DNA of 64,000 nt from Synechococcus sp. AG-679-C18 (GCA_003210755.1 QCUL01000002.1:113103-177102); one strand, 5' to 3'; shown: positions 9,129-19,250, counted from the first letter of the stretch. Notes: generated by a model not told the origin, from the sequence alone. A program made the numbers and translations.

Positions 9129-11042
9129 ATGGGCAAGGTTGTCGGCATTGATTTAGGTACCACAAATAGTTGCGTCTCGGTGATGGAGGGCGGTAAGCCC
9201 ACTGTGATCGCCAATGCTGAGGGCTTCCGCACCACCCCATCGGTGGTGGCCTACACCAAAAATCAGGATCAGCTGGTCGGTCAGATCGCGAAGCGTCAAG
9301 CGGTGATGAACACCGATAACACCTTCTATTCAGTTAAGCGTTTCATCGGACGTCGTGTTGATGAAGTGAACGAAGAATCCAAAGAGGTGAGTTATTCCGT
9401 CGAGAAGGCGGGCTCTAACGTCAAAGTTAAATGTCCCGTTCTTGATAAGCAGTTCGCTCCTGAAGAGGTGAGTGCTCAAGTGCTGCGCAAGCTTGCTGAA
9501 GATGCAGGTAAATATCTCGGAGAAAATGTTACCCAGGCGGTGATTACGGTTCCTGCCTACTTCAACGATTCTCAGCGCCAAGCTACAAAAGACGCTGGAA
9601 AGATTGCAGGCCTTGAGGTGCTTCGCATCATCAACGAGCCGACAGCGGCGGCTCTGGCCTACGGCCTCGACAAGAAGAGTAATGAACGCATTCTCGTGTT
9701 TGACCTAGGTGGCGGCACCTTTGACGTCTCTGTACTTGAAGTAGGAGATGGTGTTTTTGAAGTTCTCTCCACATCTGGTGATACTCACCTTGGTGGTGAT
9801 GACTTCGACAAAGTGATTGTTGACCACCTCGCAGACAGCTTCAAATCCAATGAAGGCATCGATCTGCGTCAAGACAAGCAAGCCTTGCAACGCCTGACCG
9901 AAGCTGCTGAGAAAGCAAAAATTGAGCTGTCCAGCGCGACCCAGAGCGAAATCAATCTTCCTTTCATTACAGCGACCCCGGAGGGTCCAAAGCATCTCGA
10001 TCTCACTCTTACCCGTGGGAAGTTTGAAGAGCTGGCGTCCACGCTCATTGATCGCTGCCGTATTCCTGTTGAGCAAGCTTTGAAAGATGCCAAGCTCTCG
10101 TCCAGTGAGCTTGATGAAATTGTGATGGTGGGTGGTTCCACCAGGATTCCGGCAGTGCTGGAGTTGGTGAAGCGCACCACTGGTAAGGATCCCAATCAAA
10201 CTGTCAACCCCGATGAGGTTGTTGCGATTGGAGCCGCCATTCAAGGCGGTGTGTTGGCTGGTGAAGTCAAGGACATCCTGTTACTAGACGTCACCCCTCT
10301 CTCCCTGGGTGTGGAAACGCTCGGTGGTGTAATGACGAAAATGATTACCCGCAATACCACTGTTCCAACTAAAAAATCAGAGACTTACTCCACAGCAGTG
10401 GATGGCCAAACTAACGTTGAGATTCACGTGCTCCAGGGTGAGCGCGAGATGGCCTCTGATAACAAGAGTCTTGGGACCTTCCGTCTCGATGGCATCCCCG
10501 CTGCTCCGCGTGGTGTTCCTCAAATCGAAGTGACGTTCGATATTGACGCCAATGGGATCTTGAGTGTTACAGCTAAGGACAAAGGCAGCGGCAAAGAACA
10601 GTCAATCTCGATCACCGGAGCCTCCACTCTCTCTGACAATGAAGTTGAGAAGATGGTGAAGGATGCAGAAAGCAATGCCAGCGCTGATAAAGAGAAACGA
10701 GAGAAAATTGATCTGAAAAATCAGGCTGAAACTCTCGTGTACCAAGCTGAAAAGCAGCTCGGTGAACTTGGAGACAAGGTTGAAGCTGACGCCAAGGCAA
10801 AAGTCGAGGAGAAGGCCACCAAGCTCAAGGAAGCAGCTGAGAAAGAAGACTTCGACTCAATGAAAACTCTTTTAGAGGAACTTCAACAGGAGCTTTATAC
10901 GGTTGGAGCTTCGGTGTATCAGCAAGCTGGAGCAGAAGACGCTGCGACTGGCGCTGATGGTGAAGCTTCGGGAAATTCCAGCGGAGATTCCAGTAATGCT
11001 GGCGATGATGTGATTGATGCAGAATTTACTGAAACCAAGTAA
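9129..11042 (+). CDS. dnaK: Chaperone DnaK (Hsp70)
   Basis: An ATP-dependent chaperone that works with DnaJ and GrpE. The 637 residues begin [15 protein letters not shown], and the ATPase domain carries [23 protein letters not shown] and the [10 protein letters not shown] signature. The linker DVTPLSLG, a beta substrate-binding domain and a helical lid follow, ending in an Ala/Gly/Asp-rich tail ([11 protein letters not shown]). Cyanobacteria carry several dnaK copies; this one resembles the housekeeping DnaK2 type, which is inference from memory. A clear terminator follows. Confidence 0.97.
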   Translation: MGKVVGIDLGTTNSCVSVMEGGKPTVIANAEGFRTTPSVVAYTKNQDQLVGQIAKRQAVMNTDNTFYSVKRFIGRRVDEVNEESKEVSYSVEKAGSNVKVKCPVLDKQFAPEEVSAQVLRKLAEDAGKYLGENVTQAVITVPAYFNDSQRQATKDAGKIAGLEVLRIINEPTAAALAYGLDKKSNERILVFDLGGGTFDVSVLEVGDGVFEVLSTSGDTHLGGDDFDKVIVDHLADSFKSNEGIDLRQDKQALQRLTEAAEKAKIELSSATQSEINLPFITATPEGPKHLDLTLTRGKFEELASTLIDRCRIPVEQALKDAKLSSSELDEIVMVGGSTRIPAVLELVKRTTGKDPNQTVNPDEVVAIGAAIQGGVLAGEVKDILLLDVTPLSLGVETLGGVMTKMITRNTTVPTKKSETYSTAVDGQTNVEIHVLQGEREMASDNKSLGTFRLDGIPAAPRGVPQIEVTFDIDANGILSVTAKDKGSGKEQSISITGASTLSDNEVEKMVKDAESNASADKEKREKIDLKNQAETLVYQAEKQLGELGDKVEADAKAKVEEKATKLKEAAEKEDFDSMKTLLEELQQELYTVGASVYQQAGAEDAATGADGEASGNSSGDSSNAGDDVIDAEFTETK

Positions 11043-11075
11043 TTAGTTTCAATCAGTTTTCACTCAATTTGAATC

Positions 11076-11102
11076 AAAAAAGGGGGTTTTACCCCCTTTT
11101 TT
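11076..11102 (+). terminator. Rho-independent terminator after dnaK
   Basis: Five G (11082-11086) pair with five C (11092-11096) around a TTTTA loop, extended by flanking A and T runs. The stem is followed by T6. It lies 34 nt after the dnaK stop and just before the convergent 3' end of pstS, so it may serve both strands. Confidence 0.9.
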
Positions 11103-11128
11103 ATGGTTGGGCAGTTGAAGACTGCCAG

Positions 11129-12133
11129 TTATTCTTTGATCGTATTTGCTGCCGCTTTGGCTTGAGCAATCACGTCTGGTGGAAGCGAAACGTATCCCAG
11201 TTCGGGTGCTTTTGCTTGTGACTCCTCAGACAACATGTAATCGAATGTTGTTTTGAGCAGCGACGTGTTGTTGCCATTGCCGTTGGCGTAGGCAAGTACC
11301 CAGGAAAAGGTCACGATTGGATATCCATTCATGGGATTGGCATTGCTTCCGATCAGATCGGGGCCAAGGTCAATCGAACCAAGGGCTTCACTGGCGGTGG
11401 CATTAGTTGGTACCACTTGCTCACCAGATCCATTTTCAATAGCCGCCGCTTGCAGTCTCCCTTTGACGTAAGCAAGTTCGACGTAACCAATGCCGCCATC
11501 GATCTGGGAGAGTTGTGCTGCTACACCTTCATTGCCTTTGGCTCCTACACCAGTGGGCCATTGCACAGATTTGTCAGCGCCAACGCTTTTGTTCCACTCT
11601 GGGCTAATGGCTGAGAGGTGTTTGGTGAAGTTGTAAGTGGTGCCGGAGCCATCGGAGCGATGCACCACCTTGATTCCTTTGGCTTCACAACCCAGCTCGT
11701 TGTAGTTGCGAATGGTGCCAAGAAAGATCTCAGCCAGTTGCTTTTGAGTGAGCTTAAGCTCGCAGCCAGGGTTGTTGTACGCGACCGCGATAGCACCTGC
11801 CGTCATTGGGACTTGAACGACTCCGCGACTCACTTTGGCGATGGCTTCGGCTTTCATTGGTTTGTCGGAAGCCCCGAAGTCGACGGTGCCTGCGGTGAAC
11901 TGCCTCACACCGGCCCCTGAACCAACAGATTGATAGTTGACCTGGATGCCCTTGGGTGCCAAATCCTGGAACCAACGTTGATAAATCGCAGCTGGGAAGG
12001 ATGCACCAGCGGCAGATAGGCGGCCTCGTTGTTCGACATTGCCCTTGTCACTCGTGGTGCAGGCAGCAAGACCGATTGCAACACCTAAAGAGGCAAGGGC
12101 TGCGCAGGGGCTGGGCAAGAAGCGGCGACGCAT
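11129..12133 (-). CDS. pstS: Phosphate ABC transporter substrate-binding lipoprotein PstS
   Basis: Binds orthophosphate for the Pst importer. The N-terminus has a lipoprotein signal (ALASLGVAIGLAACTT; lipobox LAAC). Family motifs follow: SAAGASFPAAIYQRWF, YQSVGSGAGVRQF, DFGASDKPM and the phosphate-binding HRSDGSGTTYNFT. No pstCAB genes are nearby; isolated extra pstS copies are common in marine Synechococcus. I looked for a Pho box in the 75-bp upstream gap and saw none that convinced me. Confidence 0.95.
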   Translation of the reverse strand: MRRRFLPSPCAALASLGVAIGLAACTTSDKGNVEQRGRLSAAGASFPAAIYQRWFQDLAPKGIQVNYQSVGSGAGVRQFTAGTVDFGASDKPMKAEAIAKVSRGVVQVPMTAGAIAVAYNNPGCELKLTQKQLAEIFLGTIRNYNELGCEAKGIKVVHRSDGSGTTYNFTKHLSAISPEWNKSVGADKSVQWPTGVGAKGNEGVAAQLSQIDGGIGYVELAYVKGRLQAAAIENGSGEQVVPTNATASEALGSIDLGPDLIGSNANPMNGYPIVTFSWVLAYANGNGNNTSLLKTTFDYMLSEESQAKAPELGYVSLPPDVIAQAKAAANTIKE

Positions 12134-12208
12134 GAGGTCGAATTGAAGATTTGCTTGCGTGCCATTTTTGTACTTTGTGTTGTAATTGACAACTGGAATT
12201 CACTTAAA

Positions 12209-13303
12209 TCATTTTTGTAAAGTGATGCTTTCAATATTGATTTGATGTTGCACCCATTCTGCTGTGGCAGGAGCCAGTAAAACGCCGTTTCGATAATGAC
12301 CGCTCGCCAGAATCAGGCCTTGCTCCAGCACCTCAAGCAATGGAGCTGGTCGACCTGATGGTCTGGCTCTCAGCCCATGCCAATGATCTACTACTTCTGC
12401 TTGGAGTAGCCAGTTCGGTGCCAGGCCACCCAAGCGGCGCATGATTAATGGCTCATGAGCAGAGGGCTGCTCTCCTTCTTCAAGGGTTGCTCCCAGCAAA
12501 AGCTGGTCCTTGCTGTGGCGGATCAGATTGACTCCTGCGCAAACCAGAACGGCTGGCCAGTGATCCCAGGAAGTTGCTGGGGCAGACACTTGTAGATCGA
12601 GTACCTGACCAAGAACTGCTGCCATTGGAAGGGAGTGTCCAAGAGGGTTCAGCAACAGGTTGCTGGCTAATGCAGTGCAAACCACAACGCAATGGCAGTG
12701 TGTGATGTCGCCCGTATCCAGTTCAACTCGCCAGTGAGTGTCGTCACGATCATTCGGTCTATGGAGACTCTTCACTCGACTAGCCAGGAGAGAAACCTTT
12801 TTTCTTTCGAGGCTGCGTCTCAGCGCCCTTTGAAGTGCAAGGGGATCGACTCGGCCGTCGTTTTGTGAGCGCAACCCCCCATAACCAGGATTGGGCCAGG
12901 GGAGGTGTCTGGAACTTGTGTTTGCTGAGGTGAAGTATTCGAGTCCAAGTTCGATGCGTTGTTTCGCGAGACTCTGCATTCGTTCAGCTTCTTCAGGTCC
13001 TGAAGCCAGCTGGATGAGAGGGGTATCGAGATGTAGTGGCGTTTCGGGATGGTTCAGCTTCTCAACCCACTTCGGCCAGAGCTCCATGCTGCGTTGACGC
13101 AGCCTCCAAGCCCTACCACTTGATCGACGAAAAATGTGCCCCATCAAGACGCCAAGGGAAGCATCAGTTCCGTTAAGCGGTTCGTGATGACTGTTTTTGT
13201 GGTTGATTGACTCGGCCAGACAAGGGTCGATCAACGTGACCCTGTGTCCTTGACAAGCCAAATGCCACGCTGTGCCAGCGCCAACTGCACCGGCACCAAT
13301 CAC
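12209..13303 (-). CDS. FAD-dependent amino-acid oxidase family protein (DadA/ThiO-like)
   Basis: 364 residues from a GTG at 13303. The FAD-binding motif GAGAVGAGTAWHLACQGHRVTLID sits at the very N-terminus, and the C-terminal GLRARPSGRPAPLLEVL plus ILASGHYRNGVLLAPATAEW segments are typical of glycine/D-amino-acid oxidases. The first strand of the Rossmann fold is cut short by this start. The frame upstream reads LTKSIA and begins at a CTG that overlaps the psbQ stop codon, so translation may really begin there. The substrate is not predictable; a glycine oxidase role in thiamine synthesis is one option. Confidence 0.8.
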   Translation of the reverse strand: MIGAGAVGAGTAWHLACQGHRVTLIDPCLAESINHKNSHHEPLNGTDASLGVLMGHIFRRSSGRAWRLRQRSMELWPKWVEKLNHPETPLHLDTPLIQLASGPEEAERMQSLAKQRIELGLEYFTSANTSSRHLPWPNPGYGGLRSQNDGRVDPLALQRALRRSLERKKVSLLASRVKSLHRPNDRDDTHWRVELDTGDITHCHCVVVCTALASNLLLNPLGHSLPMAAVLGQVLDLQVSAPATSWDHWPAVLVCAGVNLIRHSKDQLLLGATLEEGEQPSAHEPLIMRRLGGLAPNWLLQAEVVDHWHGLRARPSGRPAPLLEVLEQGLILASGHYRNGVLLAPATAEWVQHQINIESITLQK

Positions 13304-13317
13304 AGCGATCGATTTGG

Positions 13318-13776
13318 TCAGCTCAATGCTTGGGCAGGAATAACGCGAGCGTAGTTCGCAAAACCAGTTGCAACAGAGGTGTAAGCCTTCTGCAGACGCG
13401 TTCCGTCTTGAAGACGAGCAGCCTCATCCACATCAGCTAAAGCATCTTTGAGCTTTGTTGCCAATTTGTTGGCCTCTGCACGGTCGTTTGGAAGGAGGCG
13501 TTGATTGATGTAGAGCATTTCACGTCCAACCTCTTGCATGGGGCCGTGGATCAGGTTGCGAGTGAAAGTCCAGTCGCGTTCATTGACAAGGGCGGCTAAA
13601 TCTGGAAGACGCTCCTGGGCTTGGCTGAATCCTTCAGCCTGCCTGCGAATGACAGCCATGTCCTCAGGGCTAATCGATGCGGGCTTGGCATTGCCGTTAC
13701 CGCTGCATGCGGCAAGGCTGAAGCAAAGGCACACGCAGAGGCAAAACGTAGCTAGGCGACGTAGGGCGCTCAGCAT
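13318..13776 (-). CDS. psbQ: Photosystem II protein PsbQ (CyanoQ)
   Basis: A 152-residue lumenal lipoprotein that stabilises the oxygen-evolving complex. The signal peptide ends in a lipobox (CLCFSLAACSG), followed by a four-helix-bundle-like sequence: ALVNERDWTFTRNLIHGPMQEVGREMLYINQRLLP and LATKLKDALADVDEAARLQD are characteristic of cyanobacterial PsbQ. The stop codon lies inside the possible CTG start of the downstream oxidase gene, so the two are probably cotranscribed. Confidence 0.92.
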   Translation of the reverse strand: MLSALRRLATFCLCVCLCFSLAACSGNGNAKPASISPEDMAVIRRQAEGFSQAQERLPDLAALVNERDWTFTRNLIHGPMQEVGREMLYINQRLLPNDRAEANKLATKLKDALADVDEAARLQDGTRLQKAYTSVATGFANYARVIPAQALS

Positions 13777-13875
13777 GGGAAAAATGAAAAATGGAGACTT
13801 TGAGTTTACCTGCGGTGTTCCGATAGCAGACCTTTAAGTACCAAGAGAGAATGATCTTGTGAATATCTTCTGAGC

Positions 13876-14730
13876 GTGGACGGGTCAACAGTCATTCTTC
13901 AACTGATCTGTCCAGATCGGTCTTCATTGGTGAGTGAGCTGGCTGGATGGGTTGCCGCCAATGGTGGCAATATTCGTCATGCCGATCATCACACCGATTC
14001 TGGGGCTGGATTGTTTTTGAGCCGGATTGAATGGGAGCTTGATGGCTTCGGTTTGCCTCGGCTTGCGATCAAGCCAGCGGTTTGTGCACTCGCTGAGCGT
14101 CTTGGTGGAGAGGTGCAACTTCATTTTTCAGATGAGGTGCCCCGGGTTGCGATCTTTGTGAGCAAGCAGAGTCATTGTTTGTTGGATCTGCTCTGGCGCT
14201 CCCGGAGTGGTGAATTGCCGATGGAGGTTCCTTTGGTGATTTCAAACCACCAGGATCTGGAATCACTTTGTGGTGATTTCGGTGGGCAGTTTGTTCACGT
14301 TCCGGTTTCCCCTGCCACTAAGCCTGACGCTGAAGCCCGCATTCTTGAACTCCTTGACGAGCACCGAATCGAGCTGGCTGTTTTGGCAAAATATATGCAG
14401 GTGCTCAGTGGCAACTTTTTAGATCGCTTCCCTCAGGTGATCAATATTCATCATTCGTTTTTACCCGCTTTTAAAGGCGCTCAGCCTTATCACCGAGCCT
14501 GGGACCGGGGCGTGAAGCTGATTGGTGCCACAGCTCATTACGTCACCGAAAATTTGGATGATGGTCCAATCATCGAGCAAGCCACGATGCATGTAAGCCA
14601 CCGCGACGAGGTTGGTGATTTGATTCGAAAGGGTCGTGATACAGAGCGTTTGGCCTTGGCACGCGCGCTTAGATTGCATCTCTGCCGTCAGGTCATGGTG
14701 TACCGAGGAAGAACGGCAGTTTTCGCGTGA
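13876..14730 (+). CDS. purU: Formyltetrahydrofolate deformylase PurU
   Basis: Hydrolyses 10-formyl-THF to formate and THF, supplying formate for the PurT reaction encoded about 11 kb upstream. Residues 1-80 form an ACT domain (LQLICPDRSSLVSELAGWVAANGGNI). The remainder is a formyltransferase fold with SNHQDLE, AVLAKYMQVLS and the catalytic INIHHSFLPAFKGAQPYH. The GTG at 13876 gives the expected 284 residues. The end overlaps the next gene by 4 nt. Confidence 0.95.
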   Translation: MDGSTVILQLICPDRSSLVSELAGWVAANGGNIRHADHHTDSGAGLFLSRIEWELDGFGLPRLAIKPAVCALAERLGGEVQLHFSDEVPRVAIFVSKQSHCLLDLLWRSRSGELPMEVPLVISNHQDLESLCGDFGGQFVHVPVSPATKPDAEARILELLDEHRIELAVLAKYMQVLSGNFLDRFPQVINIHHSFLPAFKGAQPYHRAWDRGVKLIGATAHYVTENLDDGPIIEQATMHVSHRDEVGDLIRKGRDTERLALARALRLHLCRQVMVYRGRTAVFA

Positions 14731-16031
14731 CGGTGGTCCTAAGCAGCGTTTTGCGTCGAATCGATGCAGCAGGCCCGCTTTCTGCGTCTCGTTGGGGATG
14801 GCGATGTTTCCAAATAGGTTTGTTTGTACTGCCCTCCTCAGCCCTACTGGCTGCTTTGTTGTTGTTCCCTTCACTGCTAGCGGGAAGTTGGCGTAGAGAG
14901 CGTTCGTTTTGGAGCGATCCCTGGAATGCGCCCCTGCTTCTGGCCTCTTTCTTGATGCTGATCGGGTGTTTGGGTGCTTATTCCGGATCACTCGCCTGGG
15001 TTGGCTTGGGGAACTGGTTGCCCTTCTTTTGGGCCTTTTGGGGGTTTCAGCCCTACGTCTGTACACATGAAGCCCGCCGCCGATGTGCTCTCTGGTTGGT
15101 AGCCGGGAGTGTCCCTGTGCTAATTACGGGTTTGGGTCAGCTTTGGTGGAGTTGGCAAGGGCCTTGGCAACTCCTGGGAGGGATGATTATCTGGTTCGTA
15201 ACGCCAGGTGGTGAACCTCAAGGTCGTCTGTCTGGATTGTTTGATTACGCCAACGTTGCAGCTGCCTGGTTGGCGCTGGTCTGGCCCTTAGCGCTTGCAG
15301 CTCTCATTCAACCTGGTCTGAGCAAGTTGAGCAGAACTGTGGTTCTTGGCTTGGTGGTTGCATTGGTGACGGCCCTCGTGCTCACGGAGTCGAGGAATGG
15401 ATGGGGTGCACTTGTTCTGGCTCTTCCGATTGTGTTGGGTCCTGTTAGCTGGCCATGGCTAATACCGCTCCTTGTTGTAGCGATTGGGGTGGTGATTTTG
15501 TCTGTTGTCCCTGGAGCTCCGCCGTTCGTGCAGGACTCAGTAAGGATGTTGGTGCCTGAGACGATCTGGGGCCGGCTCAGTGATAGTCAGTACGCAGGCG
15601 AGCGGGTTCTTGCTTCGACCCGACTTGGCCAGTGGGACGTTGCGGTTCGGTTGATTGCTGAGCGGCCATGGCTGGGATGGGGAGCAGCAGCCTTTTCTGT
15701 GATTTATCCCCTCCGCACCGGTCAGTGGCATGGCCATGCTCACAATCTTCCGCTCGAACTCGCCATTGCCCATGGAATCCCAGTGGCGACTTTGCTTGTT
15801 GCTTTGGTTCTTGGGCTTTTGATGGTGTCCTTAAGACGCGGGTTGTCACGTTTATTTGATCGGGCCTGGTGGGCAGCGGTTCTGATCTTGGTGGTGCTGC
15901 ACGGCACCGATTTGCCTTTTTTTGACAGCCGACTCAACATCGCGGGCTGGATTTTATTGGCAGGATTGCGATGTTTACTCAGTCCAGTTCAGGATTGTTC
16001 TGCTGATGCAGGGCTTGCTGCTGATGCTTAA
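14727..16031 (+). CDS. IctB-family / O-antigen ligase-like membrane protein
   Basis: 434 residues with about ten hydrophobic helices and a Wzy_C-type segment. Cyanobacterial members are annotated as IctB family, after a protein first proposed to help inorganic carbon accumulation, though its role is disputed. SGLFDYANVAAAWLALVWPLAL, LTESRNGWGALVLALPI and GHAHNLPLELAIAHGIP mark the family; the last carries the conserved His of the large periplasmic loop. The GTG start overlaps the purU stop by 4 nt, and the 3' end overlaps the convergent radical SAM gene by 53 nt. Confidence 0.8.
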   Translation: MTVVLSSVLRRIDAAGPLSASRWGWRCFQIGLFVLPSSALLAALLLFPSLLAGSWRRERSFWSDPWNAPLLLASFLMLIGCLGAYSGSLAWVGLGNWLPFFWAFWGFQPYVCTHEARRRCALWLVAGSVPVLITGLGQLWWSWQGPWQLLGGMIIWFVTPGGEPQGRLSGLFDYANVAAAWLALVWPLALAALIQPGLSKLSRTVVLGLVVALVTALVLTESRNGWGALVLALPIVLGPVSWPWLIPLLVVAIGVVILSVVPGAPPFVQDSVRMLVPETIWGRLSDSQYAGERVLASTRLGQWDVAVRLIAERPWLGWGAAAFSVIYPLRTGQWHGHAHNLPLELAIAHGIPVATLLVALVLGLLMVSLRRGLSRLFDRAWWAAVLILVVLHGTDLPFFDSRLNIAGWILLAGLRCLLSPVQDCSADAGLAADA

Positions 16032-17571
16032 GGAGGGTGTTGCTCGGCAGTGGACCATCAAGATGGCACCAGGGGAGAATGCGATCGTTTGACCAGTTTT
16101 CATGCACAACCTCCTCCCAGGATGGTGGCCGCGGCAAGCTCACGCCTGCTGAGCACGCAGACGGTAGTTCCTCCGATCGTGCTGCTCGATAGGCCTTTTT
16201 CCAGCCTCCAAGACTTTCCTGAGACCCCCGCACAGCTGCGATCACTGGCGCGAGCCGACGGTCACTACGGGAGAGAAGGGCTTGGATCACGCTCCATCCA
16301 TAACTCTCAGGTCTTAGCTCAACACCCTTGGGTTTAAGCCGTTTGGCGAGTCGTTTCAGTCGCTTGTCCGCTTCTGGCCTGACCCCTTGCCATTGAAATG
16401 GTGTGTGTGCTTTGGGAACGAAAGTGCTAACCCCCAAGGTGAAACGCAGACCTGGGGTGTGCTGTTTCAGATCCAGCAGTAGGTCTGCGGTTGCCTCGAT
16501 GTCTTCGTCTTGCTCTGTGGGGAGTCCCACCATGCCGTACAACTTGAGGCTCTTCAGTCCGCCTTCTTTTGCAAAACGGGCTGCATCTTTGATTTCTTCA
16601 CGGCTGAGTTTCTTGTTGACAACGCGTCTCATTCGATCACTTCCGCTTTCGATGGCAATCGTCACCGACTTGCTACCGCGACGACTCAGGGTTCCCGCTA
16701 GCTGGGGGGTCACTGTGGCAGCTCGCACAGAACTCACGCTGACGCGTAGGTCATCAAAGCGCTCCTGATCCAGCCACTGAAGCAAATCTCCGAATTGGGG
16801 ATGTTGGGTGACGGAGGCACCAAGCAGACCAAGCCGACGGGTTGCCTTAAGACCTCTTTCCACCGCAGGAATTAGGCCGTCTTCAAGAGACGGGGTTCGA
16901 AAGGGCAATGTGAGATAACTCGCCAAGCAAAAGCGGCAAAGTTCGGGGCAGCTGCGGACCACCTCCACCATGTGAATGTCTGGCCATGCGGCCTCAGGGG
17001 TGATCACGGTGGAGTGGCTAAGGCTGTTCCCTCTCCAGGTTTGTTTTGCGATTCGTTCAGGAAGACCAATCTCTCTTGGCTTCACTCCCAGAAAGGCACC
17101 GTCGGTACTGAATTGCGGGGCATGGAGATCCGGTACGTAGATCCCCGGTATTTGGGCCAAATGGTGAAGGCGGTGTTCGCGGGATTCGTCCCGCAGCTGC
17201 TGAAGAGCATCGATGAAGGTGGGCAGCAGCTCTTCGCCGTCCCCGAGGAGCACTACATCGAAAAATGGGGCCAGAGGTTCGGGGTTGGCTGTCAGTACGG
17301 GTCCGCCACCGAACACGATTGGATCCTGATCACCACGCTCATGGCTCCAGAGGGGAATCCGTTGCTGTTCAAGGAGGTCTAAGAGAACGGGTCCATCAAG
17401 TTCCCAGCTCAGGGACAGCCCAAAAAGATCACATCGACGGTGTGGCGGATCCCCTTGATCAGTGAACAGTCGCCTCACATCCAGATCGGATCGCATGGCC
17501 AGGCTGGCCCATACGAGTTGGTAGCCAAGGCTCGTGATGCCAACGGTGTAAGTGCTGGGGAAGGCCAGCAC
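15979..17571 (-). CDS. Radical SAM protein with N-terminal B12-binding-like domain
   Basis: 530 residues. The N-terminal part (PSTYTVGITSLGYQLVWASL ... FDVVLLGDGEELLP) is a cobalamin-binding-like domain, followed by a radical SAM core with the CxxxCxxC cluster motif in CPELCRFCLASY and the GLKSLKLYGMVGLPTE segment. This architecture occurs in uncharacterised Fe-S oxidoreductases. The start is the GTG at 17571, but the reading frame continues about 27 codons upstream with protein-like sequence (ETLLFDPAAPEVGALKT) and offers only CTG starts, so the true N-terminus may be longer. Confidence 0.85.
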   Translation of the reverse strand: MLAFPSTYTVGITSLGYQLVWASLAMRSDLDVRRLFTDQGDPPHRRCDLFGLSLSWELDGPVLLDLLEQQRIPLWSHERGDQDPIVFGGGPVLTANPEPLAPFFDVVLLGDGEELLPTFIDALQQLRDESREHRLHHLAQIPGIYVPDLHAPQFSTDGAFLGVKPREIGLPERIAKQTWRGNSLSHSTVITPEAAWPDIHMVEVVRSCPELCRFCLASYLTLPFRTPSLEDGLIPAVERGLKATRRLGLLGASVTQHPQFGDLLQWLDQERFDDLRVSVSSVRAATVTPQLAGTLSRRGSKSVTIAIESGSDRMRRVVNKKLSREEIKDAARFAKEGGLKSLKLYGMVGLPTEQDEDIEATADLLLDLKQHTPGLRFTLGVSTFVPKAHTPFQWQGVRPEADKRLKRLAKRLKPKGVELRPESYGWSVIQALLSRSDRRLAPVIAAVRGSQESLGGWKKAYRAARSEELPSACSAGVSLPRPPSWEEVVHENWSNDRILPWCHLDGPLPSNTLLKHQQQALHQQNNPELD

Positions 17572-17731
17572 AGTTTTTAGGGCACCTACCTCAGGAGCGG
17601 CAGGGTCGAATAGGAGGGTTTCTTGGTTCAGCAGCGCCCATGCATCACTGCTTCATCCTGCAGGATCAAAGGTTTCACCTCCACAATCGCTCTAATCAAG
17701 GGAACACATGACTGAAGGGACTACAACATTT

Positions 17732-19231
17732 CTATGGAGCTTTGCTGCCCTTGTCGTTCGGTTCGTTTTTTTCTGATTGAGGACTAGGCGGTTGAAAGGC
17801 TCGGTGTCGGATCGAACCATCCCATTCATGGTGAATTCCTCCCCGATGTTCATTTTTGGCTTGGAGGTGATCTTCCTCCAGCAACTCAAGCCCCATCTGT
17901 CGTTCGTAGATCGAGCGATGATCAAAGAGGCGTGCGATCAGAAAACTCGCTAAGCAGGCCACCAAAATTGGCTTTAAGACCAGCAAATCCTTGGTCAAAG
18001 CGAAGGCCAAAAACATGGCCGTAATCGGTGTGCGTGAACAACTGGCGACGAATGCTCCCATCCCCGCAAAGACATAGGTGCTGGGTACGTGGCCGGTGAG
18101 AGCTTCCACCCAAATCCCGCAGGCAAGCCCGATGGCACCGCCCAGGGTGAGCATTGGGAAAAACAAGCCTCCAGGAGCACCAGACGCTGCTGCTAATCCA
18201 GTACTGAAAAACAGCACTACAAAGGTGCCGAGCGCCATTGGAATATCAGCTTTCCCATCACCGATGAGGTCTTGTAAGCCTTCGAGGTTGTGAAATTCGG
18301 AGGGAAGGCATGAATACACCCCCCCTAGTAGTGCTCCGCTAATCACCATCCGCAGAACGAGGCGGTCGCCAAACCAACGATGACCTTGTTTCTGCATGGC
18401 GATGACATAGCGGCAATACAGCTCGGCCAACACACCCACAACAACGCCTAGTCCAATCAGGTAGCCCAGATCGATGGGTAAAAAGCTCACCATTGGTTCG
18501 TATTCCTTCTCCAGCTGAAAGCCAAGGCCAGTGTCCAGTCCGCTGCCACCTGTGCTTAAACCTGCTAATCCCAAGACATCTGCCCAGGCATCTGCCAAAA
18601 AGGTCGTGACGATCACCAGCAGCATTACCACTGGTCTTACGGAGTGCAGTAATTCCTCAATGGCGTAGAAAAATCCGCCAATCGGAGCGTGAAATACGGC
18701 CGCGATCCCAGCTCCACCGCCCGCTGCGACGATCACGCGACGAAATGCCGCAGGTGCTCTTAGCCAACGCGCGAGTTGCCAGGCCACAGACCCTCCCATC
18801 TGAACGGCGGGACCTTCTGGCCCAAGGGGGAAGCCACTGCCGATGGCGACGATTCCCGCTATGAGTTTGACCAAGCCAACCTTGAGACCCATTGGCACGG
18901 CCCGATGCTTCAGGAATCCCATGATGTGAGTAATTCCTGAACCTCCTGCAGCTGGAGCCAGCCGAGAGACCAGCAATCCAGACACCAAACCACCTGTTGC
19001 ACCTAAACAAGGGAGAACGACCCAAGCCGGGAGGTCTGCCAGCAGTTCTAGCCGCCAGCCACCTAAGACCTTGATACCCGCCTTGAATAAGACCCCTGTG
19101 AGAGCCGCGCCGAGCCCCGTGAACATGAGTGCGAGCGCGACAACCAACCAGCGGCGTTCGAGCAGGCGGCGGATGCTGCGACTCGAACCCATCTGATGTC
19201 GTTGTGCTTTTGACTCTGTAAGAGCATTCAT
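17732..19231 (-). CDS. ClC-family chloride channel or Cl-/H+ antiporter
   Basis: 499 residues with about twelve membrane helices. The ion-selectivity signatures are present: GGSGIT, GPEGP carrying the gating glutamate, and the C-terminal GMGAFVASCSRTPITA. A glutamate pair in FYAIEELL stands where proton-coupled members keep the internal proton glutamate, so antiport is plausible. No CBS domain follows; the tail is hydrophilic. It sits in a plasma or thylakoid membrane, possibly helping to balance charge during light-driven proton movement (inference). Confidence 0.9.
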   Translation of the reverse strand: MNALTESKAQRHQMGSSRSIRRLLERRWLVVALALMFTGLGAALTGVLFKAGIKVLGGWRLELLADLPAWVVLPCLGATGGLVSGLLVSRLAPAAGGSGITHIMGFLKHRAVPMGLKVGLVKLIAGIVAIGSGFPLGPEGPAVQMGGSVAWQLARWLRAPAAFRRVIVAAGGGAGIAAVFHAPIGGFFYAIEELLHSVRPVVMLLVIVTTFLADAWADVLGLAGLSTGGSGLDTGLGFQLEKEYEPMVSFLPIDLGYLIGLGVVVGVLAELYCRYVIAMQKQGHRWFGDRLVLRMVISGALLGGVYSCLPSEFHNLEGLQDLIGDGKADIPMALGTFVVLFFSTGLAAASGAPGGLFFPMLTLGGAIGLACGIWVEALTGHVPSTYVFAGMGAFVASCSRTPITAMFLAFALTKDLLVLKPILVACLASFLIARLFDHRSIYERQMGLELLEEDHLQAKNEHRGGIHHEWDGSIRHRAFQPPSPQSEKNEPNDKGSKAP

Positions 19232-19250
19232 GGCTTTGGGCGGACTCCGT

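Noticed and set aside
9705..10244. 179-codon minus-strand ORF
   Set aside because: Antisense to the DnaK gene with low-complexity composition and no motifs.
12134..12208. Pho box before pstS
   Set aside because: I searched the 75-bp gap for repeated CTTAACCT-like units and found no convincing pair.
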